A stretch of 64,000 nt of DNA from Aliivibrio finisterrensis_A (GCF_004167675.1 NZ_SEZQ01000008.1), one strand, 5' to 3'. Positions 24,852-33,484 are shown, counted from the stretch's first letter. Notes: generated from the sequence alone by a model not told the origin. Made by a program: numbers and translations.

Positions 24852-25295
24852 ATGGATAGGTTTGACGAAAGAATATTGCAAGAGTTAAAAAGAAATGGAC
24901 GACTCACTAATGTAGAGCTATCTGAACGTATTGGATTATCAGCTTCCGCAACGCTGCGTCGTGTACAAGAATTAGAACGAAATGGGACAATTCAAGGCTA
25001 TCGTGCGGTATTAAATCCAAGCAAATGTGGGATAGGATTTGTTGCTTATGTGACAATTGGATTATCTGACCACAGTAAAAAATCGCAAAAAGATTTTGAA
25101 GAACAGATCATGGAATCGAAAGAAGTGACAGAGTGCCACAATATTACGGGAGCAAATGAATATCTATTACGAGTTGAGACTGAGAGTCTCGCATCCTATA
25201 AGCAGTTTCATTCAAACGTACTTGGGGAGATCTCTCAGGTCAACTCAATTGGTACTTTAGTCGTAATGGATACACCTAAGGATGAACGTACCTAG
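24852..25295 (+). CDS. Lrp/AsnC-family transcriptional regulator
   Basis: This 147-residue regulator has a winged HTH (RFDERILQELKRNGRLTNVELSERIGLSASATLRRVQELE) and an AsnC-type ligand-binding ACT-like domain (ECHNITGANEYLLRVETE). The start at 24852 is an ATG with AAGGA nine bases upstream; a TTG nine bases earlier is less likely. It is 108 bases from the divergent LysE-type exporter gene and probably controls it in response to amino acid levels, as in the Lrp/RhtB pairs of enterobacteria. Confidence 0.9.
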   Translation: MDRFDERILQELKRNGRLTNVELSERIGLSASATLRRVQELERNGTIQGYRAVLNPSKCGIGFVAYVTIGLSDHSKKSQKDFEEQIMESKEVTECHNITGANEYLLRVETESLASYKQFHSNVLGEISQVNSIGTLVVMDTPKDERT

Positions 25296-25305
25296 ATAAT
25301 ACGAG

Positions 25306-25989
25306 CTAAATGTGCAGATATTTACCTAGAAACGTATTGTGACTCAGGTGATGCAATTGTTTACTTGAACTGATGATCATTTTTACTGGAACAATAATAA
25401 AATAGATTGAGGCAAGAACAACCATCACCGGATCAGCAAGTTCTGCATAATGTGCGTGAGAGGTTAACAGCAACAATTTCGCTACCATAAAACCAATAAA
25501 TACAGCAGCACTGATCACAGTATCCATTAACCACTGCTTTGCTTCCGCTTCAATTAATGGGGAGCTAACTGCACGACCTTGTGTTTTCATAACCCAATAA
25601 CTGGTGTAACACCCGATCATACTAAACACACCAAAAGCCAATGCGATACCTGTATTCACTTCTCGACCACCATCCATAATCGCTTCAATCGCAGAAATAA
25701 ACGACAGTACACACATTAAGGTAATTGCGATCCCCTTTAGTAAAATTACTGAAGACTCAATTACCTTAACGCGCTTAATGTTTTTCGCTACTTCTTCTTT
25801 TCGAATATACATCACAGCAGCAAGCGACACTAAAGTGAGCCCTAAACTGACAAGTGAATACACACCATCAAAAATAATCACTAATGAATGGATCAATGAA
25901 CCCAATGTAATGCCTATCATGGCAAACAATAACGCTGAAAATGTAGAGATAAGCAATAACTGCCTCTCTTTATGAATTGAATATGACAT
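25306..25989 (-). CDS. Cation diffusion facilitator-family transporter (short form)
   Basis: This 227-residue protein has about six helices and the CDF pattern in its second helix region (LIHSLVIIFDGVYSLVSLGLTLVSL), including the conserved Asp. A second site is near EAKQWLMDTVISAAVFIGF. Typical CDF exporters of zinc, iron or manganese have about 300 residues with a cytoplasmic C-terminal domain. This one ends soon after helix six, so the regulatory domain is missing or very small. It is divergent to the LysR gene at 26129. Metal specificity cannot be assigned. Confidence 0.78.
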   Translation of the reverse strand: MSYSIHKERQLLLISTFSALLFAMIGITLGSLIHSLVIIFDGVYSLVSLGLTLVSLAAVMYIRKEEVAKNIKRVKVIESSVILLKGIAITLMCVLSFISAIEAIMDGGREVNTGIALAFGVFSMIGCYTSYWVMKTQGRAVSSPLIEAEAKQWLMDTVISAAVFIGFMVAKLLLLTSHAHYAELADPVMVVLASIYFIIVPVKMIISSSKQLHHLSHNTFLGKYLHI

Positions 25990-26128
25990 AATTTACCCCT
26001 TCGACTTATTTTTCGTCTTTTTTATATATACAACGCATCATATAGTCTAAATTGGTGATAGGATAATCAGTCAGCGTCAGGTTATTCGTCGCTTAGCTAA
26101 AAAGAGCATAAATTAACGAGAAATAATA

Positions 26129-27013
26129 ATGAAAACCAGTCAGATTGAAATGCTTTTATATACAGTCGAATTAGGCTCTATTGCAGAAGCGGCTCGTAAG
26201 CTTCAAAAAAGTCGAACCACTGTAAGTGCCGCATTAAGCACCCTTGAAGATGAGCTTGGAGTAACCTTATTAGTTCGTACTGGCAACCGTATTACCCCTA
26301 CCGAAATAGGTGAATCAATCGTTAATGACTGCCGACGTATGATGGTTATTAGCAACGATATTATAAGTAAGTGCTTACAATACAATGAAGGCATTGCTTC
26401 AACTATTCGTGTTGTTCGTGATGACTCACTGCCTGAACCCATTTGGCGTGATATTTTAACTCGCATGAGTCGAAAATTCCCAAACACCAGCATCTCTATT
26501 TATGTTGCTCCATCACCAGAGCTTGAAGAAATGGTAGAGCAAAATGTCGTTGATGTGGCCTATGGGATATTACCTATAAATAGCCAACTTCTGCATGTTC
26601 AACAAAATGAGCTGGGACAAATTCGTATGATGTCGGTCGCACATAAAGAACACCCGTTAAGCCGACTACGAAAAGTAAGCCCGACAGATTTAGAAAGCCA
26701 CACAGAAATCATCGTTAATTACATTGATGATGATGAACTAATGGTATTTGAGCCAACATCCAGCAAATACATTGCACTTACTTTTTATGAGCACCTTCGT
26801 GATGCAGTATTAGATAGAACGGGATGGTCGTCGGTCCCTGCATTATTAATTAATGAGTATTTACGTGATGGTACGTTAAAGGTTCTCAAACATAACCGTG
26901 CAATGAACTGGCAATCTTTCGCAGAAATGACCAAAACGAACATGCCTCGCGGCGTTATTATTGACTGGCTATCTGAACAAGTTGAAGATTATTTACTCGA
27001 AGTGTCTGAATAA
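26129..27013 (+). CDS. LysR-family transcriptional regulator
   Basis: This 294-residue LysR-type protein has the DNA-binding helices MLLYTVELGSIAEAARKLQKSRTTVSAALSTLEDELGVTL. A somewhat divergent effector domain follows (TSIRVVRDD region, then VDVAYGILPINSQL). It is followed by a LysE-type exporter gene on the same strand after 95 bases, and it is divergent to the CDF transporter. Either neighbour could be its target. The effector domain is more divergent from standard forms than in the other LysR proteins here. Confidence 0.85.
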   Translation: MKTSQIEMLLYTVELGSIAEAARKLQKSRTTVSAALSTLEDELGVTLLVRTGNRITPTEIGESIVNDCRRMMVISNDIISKCLQYNEGIASTIRVVRDDSLPEPIWRDILTRMSRKFPNTSISIYVAPSPELEEMVEQNVVDVAYGILPINSQLLHVQQNELGQIRMMSVAHKEHPLSRLRKVSPTDLESHTEIIVNYIDDDELMVFEPTSSKYIALTFYEHLRDAVLDRTGWSSVPALLINEYLRDGTLKVLKHNRAMNWQSFAEMTKTNMPRGVIIDWLSEQVEDYLLEVSE

Positions 27014-27108
27014 TGGTTTATATATCGCTCAATAAGCAGTACATTATCGATAATTTATTCGTGGCTCTAATATAGCCTATATTACGTTTTCTTATTCATG
27101 GGTTAATT

Positions 27109-27726
27109 ATGAGCATTGAAACTTATCTTCTCTTTATTGCTGGCATGTTTGCCTTCTGTGCAATGCCAGGCGCCGATTTCTTTTTTGTACTTTCAAGAGC
27201 ATTAAGTGGTGGTGGAAAAACTGGAGTTTATGCGGCATTTGGAGTGGCTACTGGCGTACTTTTTCACACCTTTTTAGCTGTCGTTGGTTTAAGTGCACTA
27301 CTACTCTCTTCTGCAACCGCTTTTACCATTATCAAATACATTGGTGCTGCCTATTTGTGTTACATCGGCTTTAAAATGTTCACAGCCAAAGGTGGCATAG
27401 CAGAATTGGAAACCGCTAAGAAAACGTCAAATATGAAAGTATATCGCCAAGGTATTCTAACCAATGCGTTAAACCCAAAGGTATGTCTGACATTCGTTGC
27501 TTTCATTCCTCAGTTTTTAACACCTGAAACCTCATCACCATCGATGATTGGCATGCTTGGGATCACAACCGCTTTCATTGCTTTAATATGGTTTATTTGT
27601 ATTGCCATTTTTGCAGGAAAATTCAGAACGGTAATCGCAGAAAGCAAAGCTTTTTCTAATCTACTAAAATATGGATTAAGCTCTTTATTGGTTGGCTTTG
27701 GAGCTAAGTTAGCACTGACTAACTAA
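27109..27726 (+). CDS. LysE/RhtB-family exporter
   Basis: This 205-residue inner-membrane protein has six helices. The family motif is GADFFFVLSRALSGG (the PGAD region), and the central TNALNPKVCLTFVAFIPQFL matches the NPK box. It is distinct from the LysE at 24156 in both sequence and context. It is likely under the LysR gene just upstream. Substrates of this family are basic, branched or small neutral amino acids. The specific one is not inferable here. A strong bidirectional terminator follows. Confidence 0.88.
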   Translation: MSIETYLLFIAGMFAFCAMPGADFFFVLSRALSGGGKTGVYAAFGVATGVLFHTFLAVVGLSALLLSSATAFTIIKYIGAAYLCYIGFKMFTAKGGIAELETAKKTSNMKVYRQGILTNALNPKVCLTFVAFIPQFLTPETSSPSMIGMLGITTAFIALIWFICIAIFAGKFRTVIAESKAFSNLLKYGLSSLLVGFGAKLALTN

Positions 27727-27743
27727 TTCCGTTATAAAACGTT

Positions 27744-27780
27744 AAAGGGTTGAAGCTATCGTAGCTTCAACCCTTTTTTT
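27744..27780. terminator. Bidirectional terminator between the exporter and cytochrome c' genes
   Basis: A 15-base perfect stem (AAAGGGTTGAAGCTA / TAGCTTCAACCCTTT) with a TCG loop has T and A tracts on both sides. It is shared by the convergent lysE-type and cytochrome genes. Confidence 0.92.
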
Positions 27781-27783
27781 AAC

Positions 27784-28215
27784 TTAAAAACGTGAACGGT
27801 AAGAACGGTGACACGCATTACACGTATCTTGTGCTTGCTCTAAACCCGTTTTTGCCGCTTCTTTATCTTGTTTCAGGCTTGCTTGATAAAGTTGAACAAA
27901 GCCACTATCCATTTCTTGCATTAATTGATTAAATTTTTCAGGTTTACCCCATACCGCTTCTTTTGCTTTACTGCCGTCTTGGCTACCTTCAGGAAATGCC
28001 GTGCTTAGTAATTGGCTATGTTTATAAAGTTCATGACTGACCGACTCAATTTCATTCCAATTAGGAGTATCTTCATCAAGCATGTCCTCTACTTGCTCTG
28101 ATTGATTTTCGATATGTACAAAAGCCTGTTGTCTTGCGTTAATTAGGTCAACACTCGCTTGTGAAAATGCAATATTTGGAAATAAAACACATAAACTAAT
28201 TATTAATTTTTTCAT
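27784..28215 (-). CDS. Cytochrome c' / c556-type periplasmic cytochrome
   Basis: This 143-residue protein has a signal peptide (LIISLCVLFPNIAFSQA) and a four-helix bundle. The haem-binding motif is CNACH at the C-terminus (CNACHRSYRSRF), as in class II cytochromes c (c', c556). Those proteins carry high- or low-spin haem in the periplasm and can bind NO or act as electron carriers. The start at 28215 has GAGAGAAAG upstream. It is divergent from a cytochrome b561-type gene, suggesting an electron-transfer partnership. A large palindrome lies between the two starts. Confidence 0.9.
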   Translation of the reverse strand: MKKLIISLCVLFPNIAFSQASVDLINARQQAFVHIENQSEQVEDMLDEDTPNWNEIESVSHELYKHSQLLSTAFPEGSQDGSKAKEAVWGKPEKFNQLMQEMDSGFVQLYQASLKQDKEAAKTGLEQAQDTCNACHRSYRSRF

Positions 28216-28264
28216 TACTTTCTCTCTAATAAATGTCTGTCTCGCTTCGAGTTGCATTTAATTT

Positions 28265-28300
28265 ACATCACAACAGTTGCACGCGCAACTATTGTGATGT
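28265..28300. promoter_or_regulatory. 36-bp palindrome in the divergent cytochrome promoter region
   Basis: The sequence ACATCACAA-C-AGTTGC, spacer ACGC, GCAACT-A-TTGTGATGT forms 15 of 16 paired positions around the centre. It lies in the interval of 132 bases between the divergent genes. The inner AGTTGC/GCAACT pair would suit a dimeric MarR-type protein, and such a gene lies in this locus. Confidence 0.6.
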
Positions 28301-28347
28301 GAATTATTTCTAGTTAGTTACAACAATCATTAATTAGGAACAAGAAA

Positions 28348-28986
28348 ATGAAGATTTGGGATTTACCAACACGCATATATCATTGGCTTCAAGCTCTGCT
28401 TTTTATTGGATTAGCCGCAAGTGGCTTTAATGGAGAAGGACCGCATATCTATTTAGGTTTAGTCCTGTTTACTCTTATTATGTGGCGCATTGTATGGGGC
28501 TTTGTTGGCAGTGATACGAGCCGTTTTAAAAAATTTATTGCTTCCCCAAAACGTACCATTCGTTATTTATTAGGAAAAGAGCCATCAAAAGCGGGCCATA
28601 ATCCAGCAGGATCTTGGATGGTTATCGGGTTAATTTTCACTTTATTTATTCAATGTATTACCGGTATCGCGTTAGCAGGGTTATTCGATCACATCCCTTA
28701 CTCTGATATCGTCTTAAATAAAGATGTCTTTGATGTTTTCGTTACCCTGCATGGAATATGTGCACGTTTGCTACCAACATTAGTTATCTTGCACTTAATT
28801 GCTATTCTCTTTTATAAACTGCGCTCAAAACCACTTGTTTGGGCAATGATTTCTGGCGTACAAAAGAAACTCACAGAGCATCAAACATCATCAAACCTGA
28901 TGTTTGTATCAAATAAACGTGCATTATTGGTGCTAATTGCAACCGGATTAGTTACCATTGCAATAGTTGTAAGCGCAGGAGTTTGA
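28348..28986 (+). CDS. Cytochrome b561-family membrane protein
   Basis: This 212-residue protein has about four transmembrane helices with haem-ligand histidines. It starts MKIWDLPTRIYHWLQALLFIGLAASGFNGEGPHIYLG and has HGICARLLPTLVILHLIAIL in the third helix. The family takes electrons from quinol or ascorbate. It is divergent from the cytochrome c' gene and is followed at once by the marR-type gene (its stop codon is five bases ahead of that start). The physiological donor or acceptor is not known. Confidence 0.88.
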   Translation: MKIWDLPTRIYHWLQALLFIGLAASGFNGEGPHIYLGLVLFTLIMWRIVWGFVGSDTSRFKKFIASPKRTIRYLLGKEPSKAGHNPAGSWMVIGLIFTLFIQCITGIALAGLFDHIPYSDIVLNKDVFDVFVTLHGICARLLPTLVILHLIAILFYKLRSKPLVWAMISGVQKKLTEHQTSSNLMFVSNKRALLVLIATGLVTIAIVVSAGV

Positions 28987-28991
28987 ACACA

Positions 28992-29417
28992 ATGGAAGAA
29001 TTTGATCGTCAAAGCAGCTTTGGATGGATGATTAACGTTATTGCCAACCAAGCCTCAAAACATTTCGAAGCAGAGTTAAAACAGCACGGTTTAACAGTTG
29101 CTCTTTGGCCAACCATGATGTGTTTATGGGAAGAAGAAGGAGTCACTCAACGCGATATTGCTGAAAAATCAAAAGTGGAAAACTCCACAACAACACGAAC
29201 ATTAGATAAATTAGAAAAGCTTGGCCTTGTTGAACGACAAGCGGATCCCAACAGCCGTCGTTCATTTCGAATTTACCTCACAGATGAAGGTCGAACACTA
29301 AAAGAAACACTTTTGCCGATCCCAATTAAGGTGAATAAAGAAGCACTTAGCTCTCTTGATCTAAACGAACAAAAAGAGATGATTCGCCTATTACAAAAAA
29401 TGGTCGCTGCAGTATAA
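28992..29417 (+). CDS. MarR-family transcriptional regulator
   Basis: This 141-residue MarR-family protein has LTVALWPTMMCLWEEEGVTQRDIAEKSKVENSTTTRTLDKLEKLGLVERQADPNSRRSFRIYLTDEG as the continuous winged-helix core (residues about 37-100), with DPNSRR in the wing. ATG at 28992 is preferred to the TTG nine bases upstream, because AGGAG sits at 28977-28981. It is the last gene after cytochrome b561, ahead of the ectoine operon. Candidate targets are the cytochrome palindrome and, less certainly, ectABC; MarR-type regulators (EctR/CosR) act on ectoine operons in other bacteria. Confidence 0.88.
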   Translation: MEEFDRQSSFGWMINVIANQASKHFEAELKQHGLTVALWPTMMCLWEEEGVTQRDIAEKSKVENSTTTRTLDKLEKLGLVERQADPNSRRSFRIYLTDEGRTLKETLLPIPIKVNKEALSSLDLNEQKEMIRLLQKMVAAV

Positions 29418-29438
29418 ATCTCTTTTAAAAAAACACGA

Positions 29439-29469
29439 AAAATAGCCCAAGTAAGACGGGCTATTTTTT
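29439..29469 (+). terminator. Terminator after the marR-type gene
   Basis: A ten-base perfect stem (AAAATAGCCC / GGGCTATTTT) with a nine-base loop is followed by a T run. Confidence 0.85.
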
Positions 29470-29537
29470 ATAAAAAGCCAGTTTTTCATCCAATCCATAC
29501 AATCGAATACGTAGAACTCTAACTAAATAAAACCACT

Positions 29538-29561
29538 AAAATGTGATCAGCATCACATTAA
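29538..29561 (+). promoter_or_regulatory. Near-consensus CRP site upstream of ectA
   Basis: TGTGATCAGCATCACA at 29542-29557 has both half-sites TGTGA and TCACA with the six-base spacer of the CRP consensus, flanked by AA and TT. It lies about 100 bases before the ectA start. Presence is certain; regulatory effect is inferred. Confidence 0.75.
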
Positions 29562-29655
29562 CAAACTAAGAAATACGCTTTTATTGTGATTAACTTGCCT
29601 TTATACCTCTAAAAATGCCCATAATAAAAAGGAATTTAATTAGAGTACAAAGGAT

Positions 29656-30201
29656 ATGTATTTACATATGACTATTGCAGCACCCAGAATCTTGTGTTCA
29701 AGCATGGATATTGAACCCAGCAAAAAATGGACATTTAGAGAGCCTTCAAGGACAGACGGTGACGATGTTTACGCATTGATCACCGAGTGTCCACCTCTTG
29801 ATATCAACTCTTCATACTGCAATTTTCTCCAATCTACCCATTTCAGTAAGACCTGCGTTTTAGCAGAGAAAGACGGCAACCTTGCTGGTTTTATCTCTGG
29901 TTACCATAAGCCTGATGACCCAAAAACATTATTCATTTGGCAAGTCGCTGTCTCTCCTCGCTACCGAGGTAAAGGTTTAGCTTACTCAATGCTAAATGAG
30001 CTTTTACAGCGTAAAAACATCAAACATACCGAATTCGTAGAAACAACCATCACCAAAGCCAATACCGCTTCATGGTCGCTATTTAAAAAGCTGGATGCCG
30101 AACACGGTGACCAAGGTAAGGTAACCACGTTTCTAGACAAAGAAACCCATTTCAAAGGCAAACACGATACTGAATATTTGTATCGTATCGCTCTAAAATA
30201 A
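29656..30201 (+). CDS. ectA: L-2,4-diaminobutyrate acetyltransferase EctA
   Basis: This 181-residue GNAT-fold enzyme makes N-gamma-acetyl-diaminobutyrate from diaminobutyrate and acetyl-CoA, the second enzymatic step of ectoine synthesis. Visible motifs are the acetyl-CoA loop VSPRYRGKGLAYSML (around residue 98) and WQVAVSPRYRG. Family-specific segments are ECPPLDINSSYCNFLQ and ETTITKANTASWSLFKK. It is the first gene of the ectABC-ask operon. The start codon at 29656 is the furthest upstream in this frame, with a second ATG at 29668. Confidence 0.96.
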   Translation: MYLHMTIAAPRILCSSMDIEPSKKWTFREPSRTDGDDVYALITECPPLDINSSYCNFLQSTHFSKTCVLAEKDGNLAGFISGYHKPDDPKTLFIWQVAVSPRYRGKGLAYSMLNELLQRKNIKHTEFVETTITKANTASWSLFKKLDAEHGDQGKVTTFLDKETHFKGKHDTEYLYRIALK

Positions 30202-30226
30202 AATAGGAATCATAAACGGACTCATC

Positions 30227-31492
30227 ATGAATATTTTCAAGAAGCAAGAATCACAAGTACGTTCATACTCAAACAGTTTTCCAGTTGTCTTCCAAAAAGC
30301 AAAAGGATGTTGGCTAGAAACCGAAAGCGGCGAACGTTACTTAGACTTCCTTGCTGGAGCCGGATCACTCAACTACGGTCACAACAACCCAGTCTTAAAG
30401 CAAGCTTTACTTGAATACATCGAAAATGATGGCATTACGCATGGCTTAGATATGCACTCAAGTGCAAAAGCCACTTTCTTGAATGCATTGAATAATTACA
30501 TCCTAGAACCTAGAGATCTAGATTATAAAGTTCAATTTACCGGCCCTACCGGAACCAATGCCGTTGAGGCCGCTTTAAAACTGGCACGTAAAGTCACTAA
30601 CCGAACTAACATTGTTGCCTTCACTAATGGCTTCCACGGTTGTACTGCTGGTGCACTTGCAGCAACAGGTAATCAACACCACCGCCAAGGTGCAGGTTTT
30701 AGTTTAAACAACATCACTCGCATTCCTTTTGAAGGCTATGCCGACATCGATGGTCTTAACTTGTTTGAAACCATGCTATCTGACAATTCAAGCGGTTTAG
30801 ATAAACCAGCTGCGGTACTTTTAGAAACAGTACAAGGCGAAGGTGGTTTAAATGTTGCGTCCAATGAATGGCTACAGCGTTTAAGCAAAATTTGTAAAGC
30901 CAACGACATTCTAATGATTGTTGATGATATCCAAGCAGGCTGTGGGCGTACTGGCACCTTCTTCAGTTTTGAACCATCAGGTATAAAACCAGATATGGTT
31001 ACACTCTCTAAATCCATTGGCGGCTACGGCTTACCAATGGCGGTTGTCTTACTAAAACCAGAATTAGATGAATGGAAACCGGGTGAGCACAACGGTACTT
31101 TCCGTGGTAACAACCACGCTTTTATTACCGCAGCTAAAGCTCTGGAGATTTACTGGGCAAACTCAGATTTTGAAACACACATCAAACAGTGCTCTCAAAA
31201 AGTCAATGATGTCATTCTTCGTGCTGTAAAACGCTACCCTAAATTGTTTGTTCAGCAAAAAGGTCGCGGCATGATGATTGGTATTGAGTGTAAAGATGGC
31301 ATTATCTCAAGTGATATCGCTAAAGATTGTTTTAAAAACGGTATGATCATTGAAACTGCTGGTCCATCTGATGAAGTAGTGAAATTCTTCTGTCCATTGA
31401 CGATCACAGAGTCAGAGCTAGAAGAAGGACTAACCATCTTTGAAAACGCAATTGATAATATTGCAGAAAAACACTTCAAAAAAGCATCTTAA
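30227..31492 (+). CDS. ectB: Diaminobutyrate--2-oxoglutarate aminotransferase EctB
   Basis: This 421-residue class III pyridoxal-phosphate aminotransferase transfers an amino group from glutamate to aspartate-4-semialdehyde, producing 2,4-diaminobutyrate. The PLP-binding lysine is in TLSKSIGGYGLPMAV. The cofactor phosphate site is in TGPTGTNAVEAALKLARK, and an upstream motif is DDIQAGCGRTGTFFSFE. The gap to ectA is 25 bases, in the same operon. The length matches the usual 420-430 residues. Confidence 0.97.
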   Translation: MNIFKKQESQVRSYSNSFPVVFQKAKGCWLETESGERYLDFLAGAGSLNYGHNNPVLKQALLEYIENDGITHGLDMHSSAKATFLNALNNYILEPRDLDYKVQFTGPTGTNAVEAALKLARKVTNRTNIVAFTNGFHGCTAGALAATGNQHHRQGAGFSLNNITRIPFEGYADIDGLNLFETMLSDNSSGLDKPAAVLLETVQGEGGLNVASNEWLQRLSKICKANDILMIVDDIQAGCGRTGTFFSFEPSGIKPDMVTLSKSIGGYGLPMAVVLLKPELDEWKPGEHNGTFRGNNHAFITAAKALEIYWANSDFETHIKQCSQKVNDVILRAVKRYPKLFVQQKGRGMMIGIECKDGIISSDIAKDCFKNGMIIETAGPSDEVVKFFCPLTITESELEEGLTIFENAIDNIAEKHFKKAS

Positions 31493-31506
31493 TCAGGGAC
31501 GATACA

Positions 31507-31893
31507 ATGATTGTTAGAACACTAGACGAATGTCGTGATAGCGAACGACGCGTAGCATCAGAAACATGGGAAAGCGTAAGAATGTTGTTGAAAGACGACA
31601 ACATGGGCTTCTCTTTCCACATCACCACAATTTATCAAGATACAGAAACACACATTCACTACAAGAACCACCTAGAGTCAGTCTATTGCATGAGTGGCGA
31701 AGGTGAAATTGAAGTCATTGGCGGTGAAACCTACCCAATCAAACCGGGCACCTTGTACATTCTTGATAAGCATGACGAACACTTCTTACGTGCTTATAAA
31801 GATAAAGAAATGGTGATGGCGTGCGTGTTCAATCCACCAATCACAGGTGCCGAAGTTCATGATGAAAACGGTGTCTACCCTATCTTAGATTAA
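31507..31893 (+). CDS. ectC: L-ectoine synthase EctC
   Basis: This 128-residue cupin enzyme cyclises N-gamma-acetyl-diaminobutyrate to ectoine, a compatible solute for osmotic stress. Cupin segments are HIHYKNHLESVYCMSGEGEIEVIGG and PIKPGTLYILDKHDEHFLRAY, with the HxH...E and late histidine metal-site pattern. Its ribosome-binding site AGGGACG is 15 bases after ectB. A stem-loop of 13 pairs lies between it and the aspartokinase gene. Confidence 0.97.
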   Translation: MIVRTLDECRDSERRVASETWESVRMLLKDDNMGFSFHITTIYQDTETHIHYKNHLESVYCMSGEGEIEVIGGETYPIKPGTLYILDKHDEHFLRAYKDKEMVMACVFNPPITGAEVHDENGVYPILD

Positions 31894-31931
31894 ACACTCA
31901 TTCCCCCTAGTGCTTATTTAAGTTAGTAGTA

Positions 31932-31965
31932 AATCCACTTGGGTTCAAGGTGACTCAAGTGGATT
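31932..31965 (+). other. Intercistronic stem-loop, ectC-ask
   Basis: AATCCACTTGGGT and ACTCAAGTGGATT pair over 13 positions (one G-U) around an eight-base loop. No T run follows, so it is more likely a processing or stability hairpin than a terminator. Confidence 0.6.
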
Positions 31966-31994
31966 CTCTCCCTCAAAGTCAAAAAGGATTACCC

Positions 31995-33422
31995 ATGACT
32001 TATACCGTAGAAAAAATCGGCGGTACTTCTATGACTGCGTTTGACGCCGTTTTAGACAACATCTTTCTTCGCCCTCAAAATCCATATAACCGTGTTTTTG
32101 TTGTATCTGCTTATGGTGGTATTACCGATTCATTACTTGAATGTAAGAAAACAGGCAAACCTGGTGTGTATAAACTGATCGCTAAGCGCGACGATAGCTG
32201 GGATGAAGCATTAGAGTATGTAAAAAATCGCATGCTATTAACCAATGAACACCTCTTTATTGATCCGTTAAATCGTTTGAGAGCTGATAAATTCATTTGC
32301 TCACGAATTGATGAAGCCAAAACCTGTATTTCTAATATTCTTGAAACCTGTCAATACGGCCAGTTCTCATTGCGTCGTTATTTACCTCAAGTTCGTGAAT
32401 TTCTGTCTTCTATTGGTGAAGCGCACAGCGCCTTTAACACGGCATTAAAGCTAAAAACCGTTGGAATTAACGCGAAATTCGTCGATCTCTCTGGTTGGGA
32501 TAACCAAACTCCAAGAACATTAGATGAAACCATCACTGATGTATTTAAAGATATAGATGTCACCACAGAGCTGCCGATTGTTACTGGCTATGCATATTGC
32601 AAAGAAGGCTTAATGGGCACGTACGACCGTGGTTACAGTGAAATGACTTTTAGCCGCATTGCTTCACTTACCAATGCTGATTTAGCCATTATCCATAAAG
32701 AATATCACTTAAGCTCAGCTGATCCGCGTGTTGTAGGCACAGATAAGGTATTCCCAATTGGACGCACCAATTACGACGTTGCTGACCAATTAGCAAGCTT
32801 AGGAATGGAAGCCATTCACCCTAATGCTGCGGCAGGGCTTCGTGAAAGTGACATTGAAATCCAGATTAAAAACACTTTTGAGCCAGAACACAAAGGTACA
32901 TTAATCTCATCAGATTACCAGCCAGAAACCAACAAAGTCGAGATCATTGCAGGTAAAGAAAAAGTGTTTGCCCTACATCTGTTTGATCAAGCAATGGTAG
33001 GCCAAGTTGATAACGTCGGCTATGAGTTAATGGAAATAATCTCAGACGCACAAGTGAGTTTAATTGGTAAAGAAATGAATGCTAATTCAATTACTTATTA
33101 CCTTGGCGGTAGCACTGACAATCTCAATAAACTGTTATACAAAGCAGAAAAACGCTATCCAAACGCCTCTATTAAAGGTCGTATGGTGGCATTAATTTCG
33201 GTGATTGGCTCGCAGATTGATACTAACAAAGCACTAGCAAAAGGGGTTTTATCATTGATGAACAATGACGTCACTCCTGTTGCTCTGCACGCGTCTATGC
33301 GTAACGTAAACGTGCAATTTGTAGTAAGCGATCAAGACTATCAAAACGCTATACGAGCGCTGCACCACGAATTTTGTGAAAATACAGCCACCACACAAGT
33401 AAAAACTGAACAGGTCGCTTAG
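31995..33422 (+). CDS. ask: Aspartokinase of the ectoine operon (Ask_Ect)
   Basis: This 475-residue aspartokinase phosphorylates aspartate, feeding aspartate semialdehyde to ectoine synthesis. The kinase start is VEKIGGTSMTAFDAV. Later segments are GYAYCKEGLMGTYDRGYSEMTF and ADPRVVG, and the C-terminal half carries ACT-type regulatory repeats. Ectoine operons often include such a dedicated, feedback-insensitive aspartokinase. The ATG at 31995 is chosen because AAGGA lies six bases upstream; a GTG at 31950 would lie inside the upstream hairpin. It completes ectABC-ask and is followed by a strong terminator. Confidence 0.94.
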   Translation: MTYTVEKIGGTSMTAFDAVLDNIFLRPQNPYNRVFVVSAYGGITDSLLECKKTGKPGVYKLIAKRDDSWDEALEYVKNRMLLTNEHLFIDPLNRLRADKFICSRIDEAKTCISNILETCQYGQFSLRRYLPQVREFLSSIGEAHSAFNTALKLKTVGINAKFVDLSGWDNQTPRTLDETITDVFKDIDVTTELPIVTGYAYCKEGLMGTYDRGYSEMTFSRIASLTNADLAIIHKEYHLSSADPRVVGTDKVFPIGRTNYDVADQLASLGMEAIHPNAAAGLRESDIEIQIKNTFEPEHKGTLISSDYQPETNKVEIIAGKEKVFALHLFDQAMVGQVDNVGYELMEIISDAQVSLIGKEMNANSITYYLGGSTDNLNKLLYKAEKRYPNASIKGRMVALISVIGSQIDTNKALAKGVLSLMNNDVTPVALHASMRNVNVQFVVSDQDYQNAIRALHHEFCENTATTQVKTEQVA

Positions 33423-33442
33423 TTCCGTTTTACAGTGTAAAT

Positions 33443-33484
33443 AAACCGTTAGTTCATTAATAATGAGCTGGCGGTTTTTTTTGG
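33443..33484. terminator. Terminator at the end of ectABC-ask
   Basis: A stem of about 16 pairs (AAACCGTTAGTTCATT / AATGAGCTGGCGGTTT, with wobble pairs) is followed by eight T residues. It overlaps the last codons of the LysR gene on the minus strand. Confidence 0.87.
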
